DNA of 64,000 nt from Pseudactinotalea suaedae (lineage in GTDB: Bacteria > Actinomycetota > Actinomycetes > Actinomycetales > Beutenbergiaceae), in NCBI RefSeq assembly GCF_009733815.1, contig NZ_WNXY01000006.1:114032-178031 (forward strand). The letters are read 5' to 3'. The notes beneath the pieces are model-generated. The model saw only the letters and a program-made list of their open reading frames with translations. It ran no database searches and was not told the DNA's origin. The position numbers were made by a program, and so were the translations under genes. This document shows, one piece after another, positions 53,393 through 61,590 of this stretch. Each line of letters opens with the position of its first letter. Position 1 is the first letter of the stretch.

Positions 53393-53405
53393 CCCAGATC
53401 CCCCC

Positions 53406-53456
53406 GGAAAGCGCTTTGGGGTGCTCCGGGGTCACCGGGTGGACCCAGATGACCCC
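53406..53456 (+). repeat. 51-bp palindromic element, copy C
   Basis: Head GGAAAGCGCTTT (53406-53417) adjoins outer stem GGGGT (53418-53422)/ACCCC (53452-53456) and inner stem GGGTC (53429-53433)/GACCC (53442-53446). It follows the pepA stop, and the reverse-strand DUF559 gene ends inside it, so the last eight codons of that gene are element sequence. It is inverted relative to copy D at the other end of that gene. Confidence 0.85.
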
Positions 53457-54415
53457 GCATCGGACGAGCCGCGGCACCGGCGGCAGCGCGTGGCGGTGCC
53501 GCGCCAGCCCCGCTGCTGCAGCACCTCGGCGAGGAACCTCGCGGTACGGCACGGGGTGCGGAACACGAGGCCGTAGGTGACGCGAACCGTGGCCTTGCGG
53601 GACCGAGCGAGCTCGGCGAGGTCCCGGAACGCATCGGCGTCCGCGCGTGCGCCGGCGTGGTAGCCGCCGCCGTCGAGCTCGACGATGAGCCGGTACTCGG
53701 GGTACGGCACGTCCTGCAGAGTGAGGCCGCCGGTCGCGGTGCTGCGCCGCTGCCGGTCGGCGCGGGGGAGCCCGTGCGCCCGCTCGACGCGCTGCAGGTA
53801 CTCGCGCTCCAGGACCGAGCACGCGCCCTCGAGGAGATCGCGCAGCATCCCCCGGATCACGGCGCGGCCAGGCAGGCGGGGCCGGTCGTCGAGGGCGGCG
53901 AGGATGCGACCCGGCGTCGTCCGCCGTGCGTGCGCGACCTGGGTGAGGGCATGGAACGCGCCCGCGACGTCGTCGTCGTGCACGACCTTCTCCGACATGA
54001 CGTCGAGGATCGCGTGCTCCTCGCGCACGCGCGGCGGCGACCGGGACCAGCTGACGCGGCGGTCGAGCTGGCGTGAGCGACGAACGACGACCCCGGAAGG
54101 GACGCGGACCTTCCTGCCGTGCTCGACCGCGAGGTAGACCTGCGCCGCGGTCAGCTCGGGCAGGGCGGACGCACCGGTGAGCGCCGCCGGCCACGCTGCG
54201 AGCACCGCCACCCACTCGCGCTGCCGGGGTGTCAACGGACCGGTGTGCGAGACGTAGACGCCGTCGAACACCCGGGCGAGGTCCCGACGGCGGAGCAGCC
54301 GCTTGACGTCGTGCGGCGCAGCACCCAGGGCGAGCAGCTGTCGCCGGGCGACCACGCCGTCCTGCTGCCTGAGCAGGGCCGTCAGCCGGACGTCGTCGAA
54401 CGGGAAGCGGGACAT
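53432..54415 (-). CDS. DUF559-domain protein with AbiEi-like N-terminus
   Basis: A 327-residue protein. The N-terminal winged-helix region (VVARRQLLALGAAPHDVKRLLRRRDLARVFDGVYV) resembles the DNA-binding part of AbiEi antitoxins; residues about 215-310 form a DUF559/Vsr-like nuclease-fold domain with EYRLIVELDGGGYH and a basic end. The ELDGxxxH core matches the VEYDGxxxH core of the 12890 gene, its paralogue. CACTCT lies six bases before ATG 54415, so it is probably leaderless. It is enclosed by inverted copies C and D. No activity is proven for this family. Confidence 0.75.
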   Translation of the reverse strand: MSRFPFDDVRLTALLRQQDGVVARRQLLALGAAPHDVKRLLRRRDLARVFDGVYVSHTGPLTPRQREWVAVLAAWPAALTGASALPELTAAQVYLAVEHGRKVRVPSGVVVRRSRQLDRRVSWSRSPPRVREEHAILDVMSEKVVHDDDVAGAFHALTQVAHARRTTPGRILAALDDRPRLPGRAVIRGMLRDLLEGACSVLEREYLQRVERAHGLPRADRQRRSTATGGLTLQDVPYPEYRLIVELDGGGYHAGARADADAFRDLAELARSRKATVRVTYGLVFRTPCRTARFLAEVLQQRGWRGTATRCRRCRGSSDAGSSGSTR

Positions 54416-54515
54416 GCGGCCAGAGTGACCCAGGTGGTCCTGGGATCGCCGAGCCGCCGTCGGGGTGCTGTGGACGACGCTGCATCAGCGCGCCCTTGTG
54501 GACAGCCACCGATGT

Positions 54516-54566
54516 GGGGTCGCTTCGGGCCACCACGCGGACCGGGGCGACCCCAGAGCGCTTTCC
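54516..54566 (-). repeat. 51-bp palindromic element, copy D
   Basis: Read on the minus strand, its head is GGAAAGCGCTCT (54566-54555). The outer stem is GGGGTCGC (54516-54523)/GCGACCCC (54547-54554), which keeps pairing despite a base change compared with copy A. A G-rich tract follows on the plus strand. It lies between the divergent DUF559 gene and the uronate operon. Confidence 0.85.
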
Positions 54567-54642
54567 GGAGGGGAGTTGAGGGGAGGGGGCGCGCTGAGCA
54601 GACGGACGCGCCCAGGGGCTGGCCCTCGGAGTCGGTCTCGTG

Positions 54643-54684
54643 TAGTGTCTCATTCATCGGACCGGCGTCCCAATGAATGGCACA
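54643..54684 (+). promoter_or_regulatory. Promoter and candidate IclR operator of the uronate operon
   Basis: A symmetric site TGT-2-CATTCAT (54646-54657), 15-bp spacer, ATGAATG-2-ACA (54673-54684) lies just before the binding-protein gene. A -10-like TAGTGT (54643-54648) overlaps its left arm, so bound repressor would block transcription. The IclR gene in the same operon is the likely regulator. Confidence 0.6.
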
Positions 54685-54703
54685 ACGACACAGGAGTCGT
54701 CAC

Positions 54704-56047
54704 ATGACACTGCTTCATCCGCCGCCGTCGCGGCGTGCCTTCCTCGGCCTGGGTGCGGGCGCCGTCGGCGCAGCGGCACTCGGGGCCTGCGGTGCACCTG
54801 ACCTGTCGGCTGTCGACCTGCCGGACGTGCAGGAGGGCTACGACGGCCCGCCGCTGACGCTCAGGTTCTGGAACGGGCTCACCGGTGGCGACGGCGCGAT
54901 CATGCGCGACCTGCTGCTCGAGTTCGGGCAGGCGCACCCCAACATCACGGTGCAGATGTTCGCGATGCCGTGGTCGTCCTTCTACCAGAAGTTCCCGGCG
55001 GCGGTCGTGAGCGGGCTGGCCCCGGACCTCGGTCTGATGCAGAACTTCCACGTGGCCACGAACGCCGCCCGCGGCGTGATCGTCTCGCTGGACGAGGTGG
55101 CCGACCGGGTGGGCCTGACCGAGGACCAGTTCGCCACGACGGTCTGGCAGTCCGGGATCGTGGGCGAGCAGCGGTACTCGATCCCGCTCGACGTCTGGCC
55201 CGACAGCCTCTTCTACAACAAGCGGGTGCTCGCCGACGCCGGGCTCGACCCCGAGGACCCACCTCGTGATCGGGCGAGCTACGAGGCGGCGCTCGAGACC
55301 CTCGCCGCGCAGGGTGTCGCCGGGCACTGGCTGCCCGCGGTCGACCCCCAGGGCGTCGGGCGGGGCTTCGACAGCCTGCAGTGGCAGATGGGCGGCGAGC
55401 TCTACGACGAGACGGGCAGCCGGGCACTCTTCAATGGTCCCGCCGGCGTCGAGGCGCTCACCTGGCAGCTGGAACGCATCCGTGCCGGCCACAGCAAGCC
55501 GAATGTCAACGGCGGTGACGCCAACGTCGCCTTCAAGAACAACCTGAACGCCTTCCTCTGGGGCGGCCCGGGCGCACTCATCAACGACCTGAGCTCGGTC
55601 GAGGACCTCGACTGGGGTGTGGTGCCGCTCCCGCGCATCGGGGATCGGGCCGCGTCCTTCTCCGGCTCGCACCAGTTCGTGATCATGCGGCAGCGCACCT
55701 TCGACCCCGATCGGCTCGCCGCGACCTACACGTTCCTGTCCTGGATCAGCGCGAACTCGATCGGCTGGGCGGGTGCGGGTCCGGTCCCCGCCCGCCGGGA
55801 CGTCGTCGAGAGCGCGGAGTTCGCCGCGCTGCCGGCGCAGTCGGCGGTCGCCGAGGCGCTGCCCGACGTGCGCTTCTACCCGTTGGTGCCCGGCATCTTC
55901 GAGGTCCAGTCCACCATCCTCTACCCGGCGATCAGCGACGTGCTGCTCGGGCACGCGAGCCCGCAGGAGGCCCTCGACGAGGCCGCCGCACAGGCCGCGT
56001 ACCTGCTCGAGGAGAACCGACAGAAGTATGCGGAGGCCCGCGCATGA
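54704..56047 (+). CDS. Sugar ABC transporter substrate-binding lipoprotein (Tat type)
   Basis: A 447-residue family-1 solute-binding protein. The N-terminus combines a twin-arginine motif (SRRAFLGLGAG) with a lipobox LGAC, lipidated Cys at residue 29, so it is probably folded before Tat export. The mature part has LRFWNGLTGGDG, ITVQMFAMPWSSFYQKF and VWPDSLFYNKRVLADAG, typical of carbohydrate uptake-1 binders. ATG 54704 follows AGGAG; ATG 54677 would lie in the operator. It is the first gene of the uronate-type operon. Confidence 0.9.
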   Translation: MTLLHPPPSRRAFLGLGAGAVGAAALGACGAPDLSAVDLPDVQEGYDGPPLTLRFWNGLTGGDGAIMRDLLLEFGQAHPNITVQMFAMPWSSFYQKFPAAVVSGLAPDLGLMQNFHVATNAARGVIVSLDEVADRVGLTEDQFATTVWQSGIVGEQRYSIPLDVWPDSLFYNKRVLADAGLDPEDPPRDRASYEAALETLAAQGVAGHWLPAVDPQGVGRGFDSLQWQMGGELYDETGSRALFNGPAGVEALTWQLERIRAGHSKPNVNGGDANVAFKNNLNAFLWGGPGALINDLSSVEDLDWGVVPLPRIGDRAASFSGSHQFVIMRQRTFDPDRLAATYTFLSWISANSIGWAGAGPVPARRDVVESAEFAALPAQSAVAEALPDVRFYPLVPGIFEVQSTILYPAISDVLLGHASPQEALDEAAAQAAYLLEENRQKYAEARA

Positions 56048-57009
56048 CCACCGCCGACCTGGCCAGCCAGCCCGTGCGCGAGGACCGCGCGCCTGAGCAG
56101 ACCGCGCCGCGCGCTCGTTCGGCGCGTCACGGGAGCCGGTACGCGCCGTACCTGTTCCTGGCGCCGTTCATGATCATCTTCGGCGTCTTCGTGCTGGCAC
56201 CCGCCGCGTACGGCGTCTGGATCAGCCTGCACAACTGGGACTTCTTCCTGCCGTCGCGACCGTGGGTGGGGCTCGGCAACTACCTCGAGCTCTTCGACCC
56301 GACGGCGCTCGTGGCGGTGCAGTTCTGGGAGTCGATGCGGGCGACCGGGCTGTTCGTGCTGTTCTCCGTGCCGTTCCTCGTGGTGATCCCGCTCGGCCTC
56401 GCGCTGATGCTGAACCGCACCTTCCCGGGGCGGACCTTCTTCCGCGCGGTCTACTTCGCGCCGTACGTGCTCGGTGTCAGCGTGATCGGCGTGCTGTGGC
56501 AGTACCTGCTGAACGCCAACGCCGGCCTGATCAACTACCACCTCGCCCAGCTCGGCATTGCCGAGGCGATTCCCTGGCTGACCGCCACCCCGTGGGTGTG
56601 GGTCACGCTCGTGGGCGTCACCGTCTGGTGGACGCTCGGCTTCAACGCGGTGGTCTACCTCGCGGGCCTGCAGGGCATCGACACCACCCTGTACGAGGCG
56701 GCACGCGTCGACGGCGCGACCAAGCGGCACGAGTTCTGGCACGTCACGCTGCCAGGGCTGCGGCCCGTGCTGCTGTTCGTCATCACGATCACGATCCTCG
56801 CCTCGGCGAACGTGTTCGGCCAGGCCTACCTGCTGACGGGCGGAGCGCCGAGCAGCGAGACCAGGACGGCGATCATGTACATCGCGCAGACCGGTTTCGA
56901 GCAGTTCCGGATCGGCAAGGCATCCGCGATGAGCTACATCCTCGCGCTCCTGCTGATCGGCGTCAGCACCCTCAACTTCCTGCTGTTCCGCCGTCAGGAG
57001 AGGAACTGA
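56044..57009 (+). CDS. Sugar ABC transporter permease (MalF-like)
   Basis: A 321-residue permease with six predicted helices after a charged N-terminus of about 35 residues. The EAA loop is EAARVDGATKRHEFWHVTLPGL at about residues 219-240. Its start overlaps the binding-protein stop (ATGA). No ATPase gene is present in the operon, again implying a shared ATPase. Confidence 0.9.
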   Translation: MTTADLASQPVREDRAPEQTAPRARSARHGSRYAPYLFLAPFMIIFGVFVLAPAAYGVWISLHNWDFFLPSRPWVGLGNYLELFDPTALVAVQFWESMRATGLFVLFSVPFLVVIPLGLALMLNRTFPGRTFFRAVYFAPYVLGVSVIGVLWQYLLNANAGLINYHLAQLGIAEAIPWLTATPWVWVTLVGVTVWWTLGFNAVVYLAGLQGIDTTLYEAARVDGATKRHEFWHVTLPGLRPVLLFVITITILASANVFGQAYLLTGGAPSSETRTAIMYIAQTGFEQFRIGKASAMSYILALLLIGVSTLNFLLFRRQERN

Positions 57010-57010
57010 C

Positions 57011-57907
57011 ATGGCTGTCTCGACAACCGCGCCGAGCAAGGCGCCGGCCCCACGTCCCGCCGCGAGCCCGGGCAGGCGACGCAGCCGCGCCTGGGCGCAG
57101 GTGCCCTTCTACGCGGTGCTGCTGGCGCTCTCCGTCGCGTTCTTCGCGCCGATCCTGTGGATGATCTCGACGTCCTTCAAGACCGCCGGTGACGCGACCG
57201 CGCTGCCCCCGCAGTGGATCCCGCCGACCTGGTCGACCGAGGGCTACCAGACCCTGCTCACCGACCCCCAGGTGCCGGTGCTGCGGTGGCTGGCCAACTC
57301 GCTGGTCGCGGGCATCGGGCACACCGTGCTCGTGCTGGCGACGGCGGCGCTGGCCGCCTACGCGCTGGCGAGGATGAACTTCCGTGGCAAGAACCTGGCG
57401 TTCGGACTGATCGTCAGCACGTTGTTCGTCCCGGGCTTCGTGTTCCTGATGCCGAACTACCTGATCGTCGACGCCCTGGACTGGCTCGACAGCATGTGGG
57501 CGCTGATCGTCCCGAGCGCCGCGTCGGCGTTCGGCGTGTTCTTCCTGCGGCAGTTCTTCCTGTCGCTGCCGCGCGAGCTGGAGGAGGCAGCCCTCCTCGA
57601 CGGCGCGAACCGCTGGCAGATCTTCCGCCGGGTGGTGGTGCCGCTGTCGCTCGCACCGCTGTCCACGCTCGCCGTGCTGTCGTTCCTCGGCAGCTGGAAC
57701 GACTTCCTGTGGCCGCTCTACGTCCTGTTCAACCCGGAGAACCTCACGCTGCCGGCTGGTCTGGCCACGCTCCGTAACGCCTACGGCACCGACTTCCCGG
57801 CCGTGATGGCGGGCGCGGTGCTCGCGAGCCTCCCGGTGCTGGTGATCTACGCCGTCGCGCAGCGGTACATCATCGCCGGTGTCTCGCGGTCCGGTCTGAA
57901 GGGGTGA
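57011..57907 (+). CDS. Sugar ABC transporter permease (MalG-like)
   Basis: A 298-residue permease, partner of the preceding one, with a basic N-terminal tail, six helices and the EAA loop EAALLDGANRWQIFRRVVVPLS at about residues 196-217. It ends in QRYIIAGVSRSGLKG, the family's usual tail. ATG 57011 is one base after the upstream stop, with GGAGAGG in front. Confidence 0.9.
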   Translation: MAVSTTAPSKAPAPRPAASPGRRRSRAWAQVPFYAVLLALSVAFFAPILWMISTSFKTAGDATALPPQWIPPTWSTEGYQTLLTDPQVPVLRWLANSLVAGIGHTVLVLATAALAAYALARMNFRGKNLAFGLIVSTLFVPGFVFLMPNYLIVDALDWLDSMWALIVPSAASAFGVFFLRQFFLSLPRELEEAALLDGANRWQIFRRVVVPLSLAPLSTLAVLSFLGSWNDFLWPLYVLFNPENLTLPAGLATLRNAYGTDFPAVMAGAVLASLPVLVIYAVAQRYIIAGVSRSGLKG

Positions 57908-58734
57908 GCGGGATCCCTGCGGAGATCGAGGTGCCGGCATCCACGAGGATGTCGGACATGAGCCCACGTACCAGCGCCACCGACGAGTCGACCTCCGGCA
58001 CCCTCGCCCGCGGACTGACGATCCTGGAGTTCGTCGCCGACGAGGGCCGCGTCGGGGTCGCCGAGATCGCTGCCGAGCTCGGGATCTCGCGCAGCGCCGC
58101 CTATCGGCTGGTCACCCAGCTCCGGGACCGGGGGTTCCTCTCGGAGTCCTCCGGCGGCGGCGGCGTGCGGCTCGGCGGGGCGGCGGTCCGGCTGGGGCTG
58201 CAGGCTCTCGGAGGCGTGGACCTGTTCCACCTCGCCGCGGGCCGGCTGGCGTCACTGGTCGACCGGGTGCGCGAGACCGCGTTCCTGGCGACCGTGGACG
58301 CCGACGAGGTCGTCTACGTGCTGCAGGAGGTCGGGCCCAACGCCGTCACGATGACGGCGAAGCCCGGCAGCCGCCGCCCGGTGCACGGCACCGCTCTCGG
58401 CAAGGCCTACCTCGCCGCGCTGCCCACCGAGGAGCGCGAGGCCGCGATCGCCGATCTGGACCTGCGCCCCGTGACGCCGTCGACGATCACCGATCTCGAG
58501 GCGCTGCGCCGCGAGCTCGACGCCACCGCTGCACGCGGCTACGCGATCGACGACGGCGAGCTGGAGCCCGAGGTCCGGTGCATCGCCGCCGCCGTTCGCG
58601 ACCATCGCGGGACGCCGATCGCCTCCGTGAGCGTCGGCGGCCCTGTCGACCGCATCCTCGCCAAGGAGGAGGGCATCGTCGCTGCCGTCCTCGCCACCGT
58701 GGCCGCGCTCAGCCGCGACCTCGGATCCACGTGA
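57904..58734 (+). CDS. IclR-family transcriptional regulator
   Basis: A 276-residue regulator with the IclR winged helix at about residues 33-85 (LARGLTILEFVADEG, AAELGISRSAAYRLVTQL) and a C-terminal effector domain (GSRRPVHGTALGKAYLAALP, GYAIDDGELEPEVRCIAAAVRD). GTG 57904 overlaps the permease stop; ATG 57949 or 57958 would remove a poorly conserved stretch and also fit. Being inside the operon, it probably responds to a pathway intermediate such as a keto-deoxy-uronate, and represses through the site at 54646-54684. Confidence 0.9.
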   Translation: MSGIPAEIEVPASTRMSDMSPRTSATDESTSGTLARGLTILEFVADEGRVGVAEIAAELGISRSAAYRLVTQLRDRGFLSESSGGGGVRLGGAAVRLGLQALGGVDLFHLAAGRLASLVDRVRETAFLATVDADEVVYVLQEVGPNAVTMTAKPGSRRPVHGTALGKAYLAALPTEEREAAIADLDLRPVTPSTITDLEALRRELDATAARGYAIDDGELEPEVRCIAAAVRDHRGTPIASVSVGGPVDRILAKEEGIVAAVLATVAALSRDLGST

Positions 58735-58757
58735 CCCACCCACGAACGGAGTACCGC

Positions 58758-59855
58758 TTGTCCTCGCTCGCCGACCATCGCATCCACCAGATCGAGCCGC
58801 TCACGGTCCGCACCCGCTACCCGCGGGTGGTCGGGCGCAACGCCCGGCTCGGCAGCCACGGCTCCGGCTTCGAGACCAACGCCGTCCGGGTGTTGACCGA
58901 CCAGGGCGCCAGCGGCTGGGGGGTGGTCGAGGGCTCGCTGGCCGGCGCCGACAGCGTGGTCGGGCGGCCGCTGCTCGAGGTGTTCGACCCGGCGACCGGT
59001 GTGATCGCTCCCGAGGCGCTGCCGCTGGACTTCGCCCTGCACGACCTCGCGGCGACGATCACCGACGTGCCCGTGGCCACGCTGCTGGGAGGCGCCGGTG
59101 AGCGTTCGGTCACGTGCTACTCCGGCGCCATCTACTTCGACGACCTGGACCCCGAGGACACGCCGCGAGGCCTGGACGCGGTGCTCGCGAACTGCGCTGC
59201 CGACTGGGCCGCCGGGTACCGCGCCTTCAAGCTCAAGATCGGCCGGGGTCACCGCTGGATGGAGGCCGAGGCCGGCTTCGCTCGCGACATCGAGGTGACC
59301 CGGCTGGTGCGCGAGACCTACCCGGACGCCCGGATCCTGGTCGACGCCAACAACGGCTTCACGCCCGCCCAGACGGTGCGGTTCCTCCAGCAGGTCGCCG
59401 ACTGCGACCTGTTCTGGGTGGAGGAGCCCTTCCACGAGGAGTCGGACGGTCTGCGGGTGCTGCGCGACCACCTCCTCTCCTCGGGCAGCCGCACCCTGAT
59501 CGCCGACGGCGAGTTCGAGCCGGACGAGGCCCAGCTGCTCGAGCTCGCCTCCGCCGGGCTGATCGACGTGATGCTCATGGACGTGGTCTCGTACGGGCTG
59601 ACGGCGTGGCGCCGCATCATGCCGGTGCTGGCCGATCTCGGGGTGGCCGCCTCGCCGCACGCCTGGGGCATGCCGCTGAAGACGCTGTACGCGGCCCAGA
59701 TGGCCGCCGGCCTCGGGAACGTGCTGACCGTCGAGGGCGTGCCCGGCACCACCGACACGGTCGAGGCCACCGGCTACCTGCTCGAGGACGGCCTCATCAC
59801 CGTGCCCGACCAGCCCGGTTTCGCCCTCCCGATCACGCCCGCCACCCCGACCTGA
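58758..59855 (+). CDS. Enolase-superfamily dehydratase/racemase (mandelate racemase group)
   Basis: A 365-residue enzyme with the enolase-superfamily capping domain and (beta/alpha)7-barrel. Catalytic landmarks are the KxK motif in FKLKIG, metal ligands in VDANNGF, VEEPFHE and IADGEFEPDEAQ, and SPHAWG, whose His could act as a base. Members dehydrate or epimerise sugar acids. TTG 58758 has GGAG six bases upstream; GTG 58731, overlapping the IclR stop, is an equally possible start (nine more residues). In this operon it may convert an aldonate or uronate feeding KduI/KduD. Confidence 0.8.
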   Translation: MSSLADHRIHQIEPLTVRTRYPRVVGRNARLGSHGSGFETNAVRVLTDQGASGWGVVEGSLAGADSVVGRPLLEVFDPATGVIAPEALPLDFALHDLAATITDVPVATLLGGAGERSVTCYSGAIYFDDLDPEDTPRGLDAVLANCAADWAAGYRAFKLKIGRGHRWMEAEAGFARDIEVTRLVRETYPDARILVDANNGFTPAQTVRFLQQVADCDLFWVEEPFHEESDGLRVLRDHLLSSGSRTLIADGEFEPDEAQLLELASAGLIDVMLMDVVSYGLTAWRRIMPVLADLGVAASPHAWGMPLKTLYAAQMAAGLGNVLTVEGVPGTTDTVEATGYLLEDGLITVPDQPGFALPITPATPT

Positions 59856-59865
59856 GGAGCCCACC

Positions 59866-60684
59866 ATGGACATCCGACACTCGACGCACCCCGACGACGT
59901 CGCGCACCTGGACGGCGACACCCTGCGATCACGGTTCCTCGTGGAGGGACTGTTCGAGGAGGGCGCCGTGCGACTGGTGCTCAGCCACGACGACCGCATG
60001 GTGATCGGCGGCGCCGTTCCCGGCGGCTCGACGCTGCCGCTCGAACCCCCGGACGAGCTGCGCTCCGAGACCTTCTGCGCGCGTCGCGAGCTGGTTGTCG
60101 TCAACCTCGCGGCCGCGACCGGCACGGTCACGGTCGACGACGTGGTCCACGAGCTGGCCCAGCACGACATGCTCTACGTCGGCGTGGGGTCGGGCTCGGT
60201 GACGTTCGCCGGCCACGGGCGGTTCTACCTGGTGTCGGCACCGGCGGGTGCCCAGCACCCGACCACCCTGGCTCCTGCGGCCGAGGCCGAGACGCTGCAC
60301 CTCGGCGATGCCGCCGCCGCCAACGTGCGGTCGCTGCGCCGGTACGTCCACGCCGGTGGTGTCGCCTCCGAGCGCCTGGTCGTGGGGATCACCACGCTCG
60401 CACCCGGGAGCGTGTGGAACACCATGCCCCCGCACCTGCACGACCGCCGGACCGAGGTCTACCTCTACACGGGTCTGGAGCCGGAGGCGCGCGTGATGCA
60501 CTTCTACGGCCGCCCCACGGACGTGCGCACCCTCGTGGTCGCGGACGGCCAGGCGGTGATCAGCCCGCCGTGGTCGATGCACTCCGGCGCGGGCACCAGC
60601 GCCTACTCGTTCGTCTGGGCGATGGCCGGCGAGAACCAGTCGTTCGAGGACATGGACGCGGTCGGCGTGTCGGATCTGAGGTGA
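59866..60684 (+). CDS. kduI: 5-dehydro-4-deoxy-D-glucuronate isomerase
   Basis: A 272-residue cupin that isomerises 5-keto-4-deoxyuronate to 2,5-diketo-3-deoxygluconate in pectin or glycosaminoglycan uronate breakdown. Conserved sites are TFCARRELVVVNLA, the metal-binding MPPHLHDRRTEVYLY and WSMHSGAGTSAYSFVWAMAGEN with FEDMD near the end. ATG 59866 follows TGAGGAG. It directly precedes kduD with a four-base overlap, the classic pair. Confidence 0.93.
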   Translation: MDIRHSTHPDDVAHLDGDTLRSRFLVEGLFEEGAVRLVLSHDDRMVIGGAVPGGSTLPLEPPDELRSETFCARRELVVVNLAAATGTVTVDDVVHELAQHDMLYVGVGSGSVTFAGHGRFYLVSAPAGAQHPTTLAPAAEAETLHLGDAAAANVRSLRRYVHAGGVASERLVVGITTLAPGSVWNTMPPHLHDRRTEVYLYTGLEPEARVMHFYGRPTDVRTLVVADGQAVISPPWSMHSGAGTSAYSFVWAMAGENQSFEDMDAVGVSDLR

Positions 60685-61436
60685 ACGACCGATTCAGCCT
60701 CGCAGGCAGGACGGCGGTCGTCACCGGGGCCGGTTCAGGGATCGGGCGGGCGATCGCGCTCGGGTACGCCGACGCCGGTGCCCACGTCATCGCGTGGGGC
60801 CGCACTCCCTCGGTCGAGGCCGTGGTCGCCGAGATCACGGCGGCGGGCGGCAGCGCCGAGCCCGTGGTCGCCGACCTCGCGGACCTCGAGGCAGCAGCCC
60901 AGACCGCGAGGTCGCTGGCCCAGGAGCACCAGGTGGGGGTGCTCGTCAACAACGCCGGGGTGATCCGCCGCGGCGCCTCGGAGCACGTGCCCTACGAGCA
61001 GTGGCAGCAGGTCAGGACCGTCAACCTCGACGCCGTCTGGCTGCTCAGCCAGGCCTTCGGGTCGGCGATGCTGGAGCGCGGGCACGGGCGGATCGTGACG
61101 ATCGCGTCCATGCTCTCGTTCCAGGGCGGCCGACAGGTGGCGGGCTACGCGGCGACCAAGCACGCCGTCGTCGGCCTCACCCGGGCGCTCGCCAACGAGT
61201 GGGCGGGGCGCGGCGTGGGCGTCAACGCGCTGGCGCCGGGGTACGTCGTCACGGCGAACACCGCGCCGCTGCGCGCGGACGAGCGACGCGCGGCCGAGAT
61301 CAGCAGCCGCATCCCCGCCGGCCGGTGGGCCACGCCGGAGGACCTCGTCGGGCCGGCGATCTTCCTGGCGAGCGACGCCGCCTCCTACGTCCACGGCGAG
61401 GTCCTCGCCGTCGACGGCGGTTGGTTGGCCTCCTAG
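60681..61436 (+). CDS. kduD: 2-dehydro-3-deoxy-D-gluconate 5-dehydrogenase
   Basis: A 251-residue short-chain dehydrogenase that reduces diketo-deoxygluconate to 2-keto-3-deoxygluconate. The cofactor motif TGAGSGIGRAIA is at about residues 15-26, NNAGVI near 90, catalytic Ser in ASMLSFQGG and YxxxK in YAATK near 155. GTG 60681 overlaps the kduI stop (GTGA). Genes for the next steps (kdgK, kdgA) are not in the window. Confidence 0.9.
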   Translation: MNDRFSLAGRTAVVTGAGSGIGRAIALGYADAGAHVIAWGRTPSVEAVVAEITAAGGSAEPVVADLADLEAAAQTARSLAQEHQVGVLVNNAGVIRRGASEHVPYEQWQQVRTVNLDAVWLLSQAFGSAMLERGHGRIVTIASMLSFQGGRQVAGYAATKHAVVGLTRALANEWAGRGVGVNALAPGYVVTANTAPLRADERRAAEISSRIPAGRWATPEDLVGPAIFLASDAASYVHGEVLAVDGGWLAS

Positions 61437-61455
61437 CGCGTCGTCAGGTGGATCT

Positions 61456-61506
61456 GGGGTCACCTCGGTCCGTCACGCGGACCGGCAACACCCCACAACG
61501 CTTTCC
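61456..61506 (-). repeat. 51-bp palindromic element, copy E
   Basis: Read on the minus strand, the head is GGAAAGCGTTGT (61506-61495). The outer stem is GGGGT (61456-61460)/ACCCC (61490-61494) and the inner stem a perfect CGGTCCG (61466-61472)/CGGACCG (61478-61484). It lies between convergent kduD and the O-methyltransferase gene, downstream of the latter on the same strand. Confidence 0.85.
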
Positions 61507-61525
61507 CGGGTGTGGACGCGACCGC

Positions 61526-61563
61526 GGGGCAGGGGAAGGCCCGGGGGGCAGGGAAGGCCCGGG
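61526..61563. repeat. G-rich 19-bp tandem duplication beside copy E
   Basis: GGGGCAGGGGAAGGCCCGGG (61526-61545) is repeated in slightly shortened form at 61546-61563. On the minus strand this is a C-rich tract between the methyltransferase stop and copy E, the same order as at copies A and B. Confidence 0.7.
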
Positions 61564-61590
61564 ATCGGGCGCTGGGGTGGAGGCCGGTGG

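Noticed and set aside
53406..54566. Classical insertion sequence around the DUF559 gene
   Set aside because: The ends are inverted repeats but there is no transposase of a known family and no clear target-site duplication, so I report repeats and a hypothesis, not an IS.
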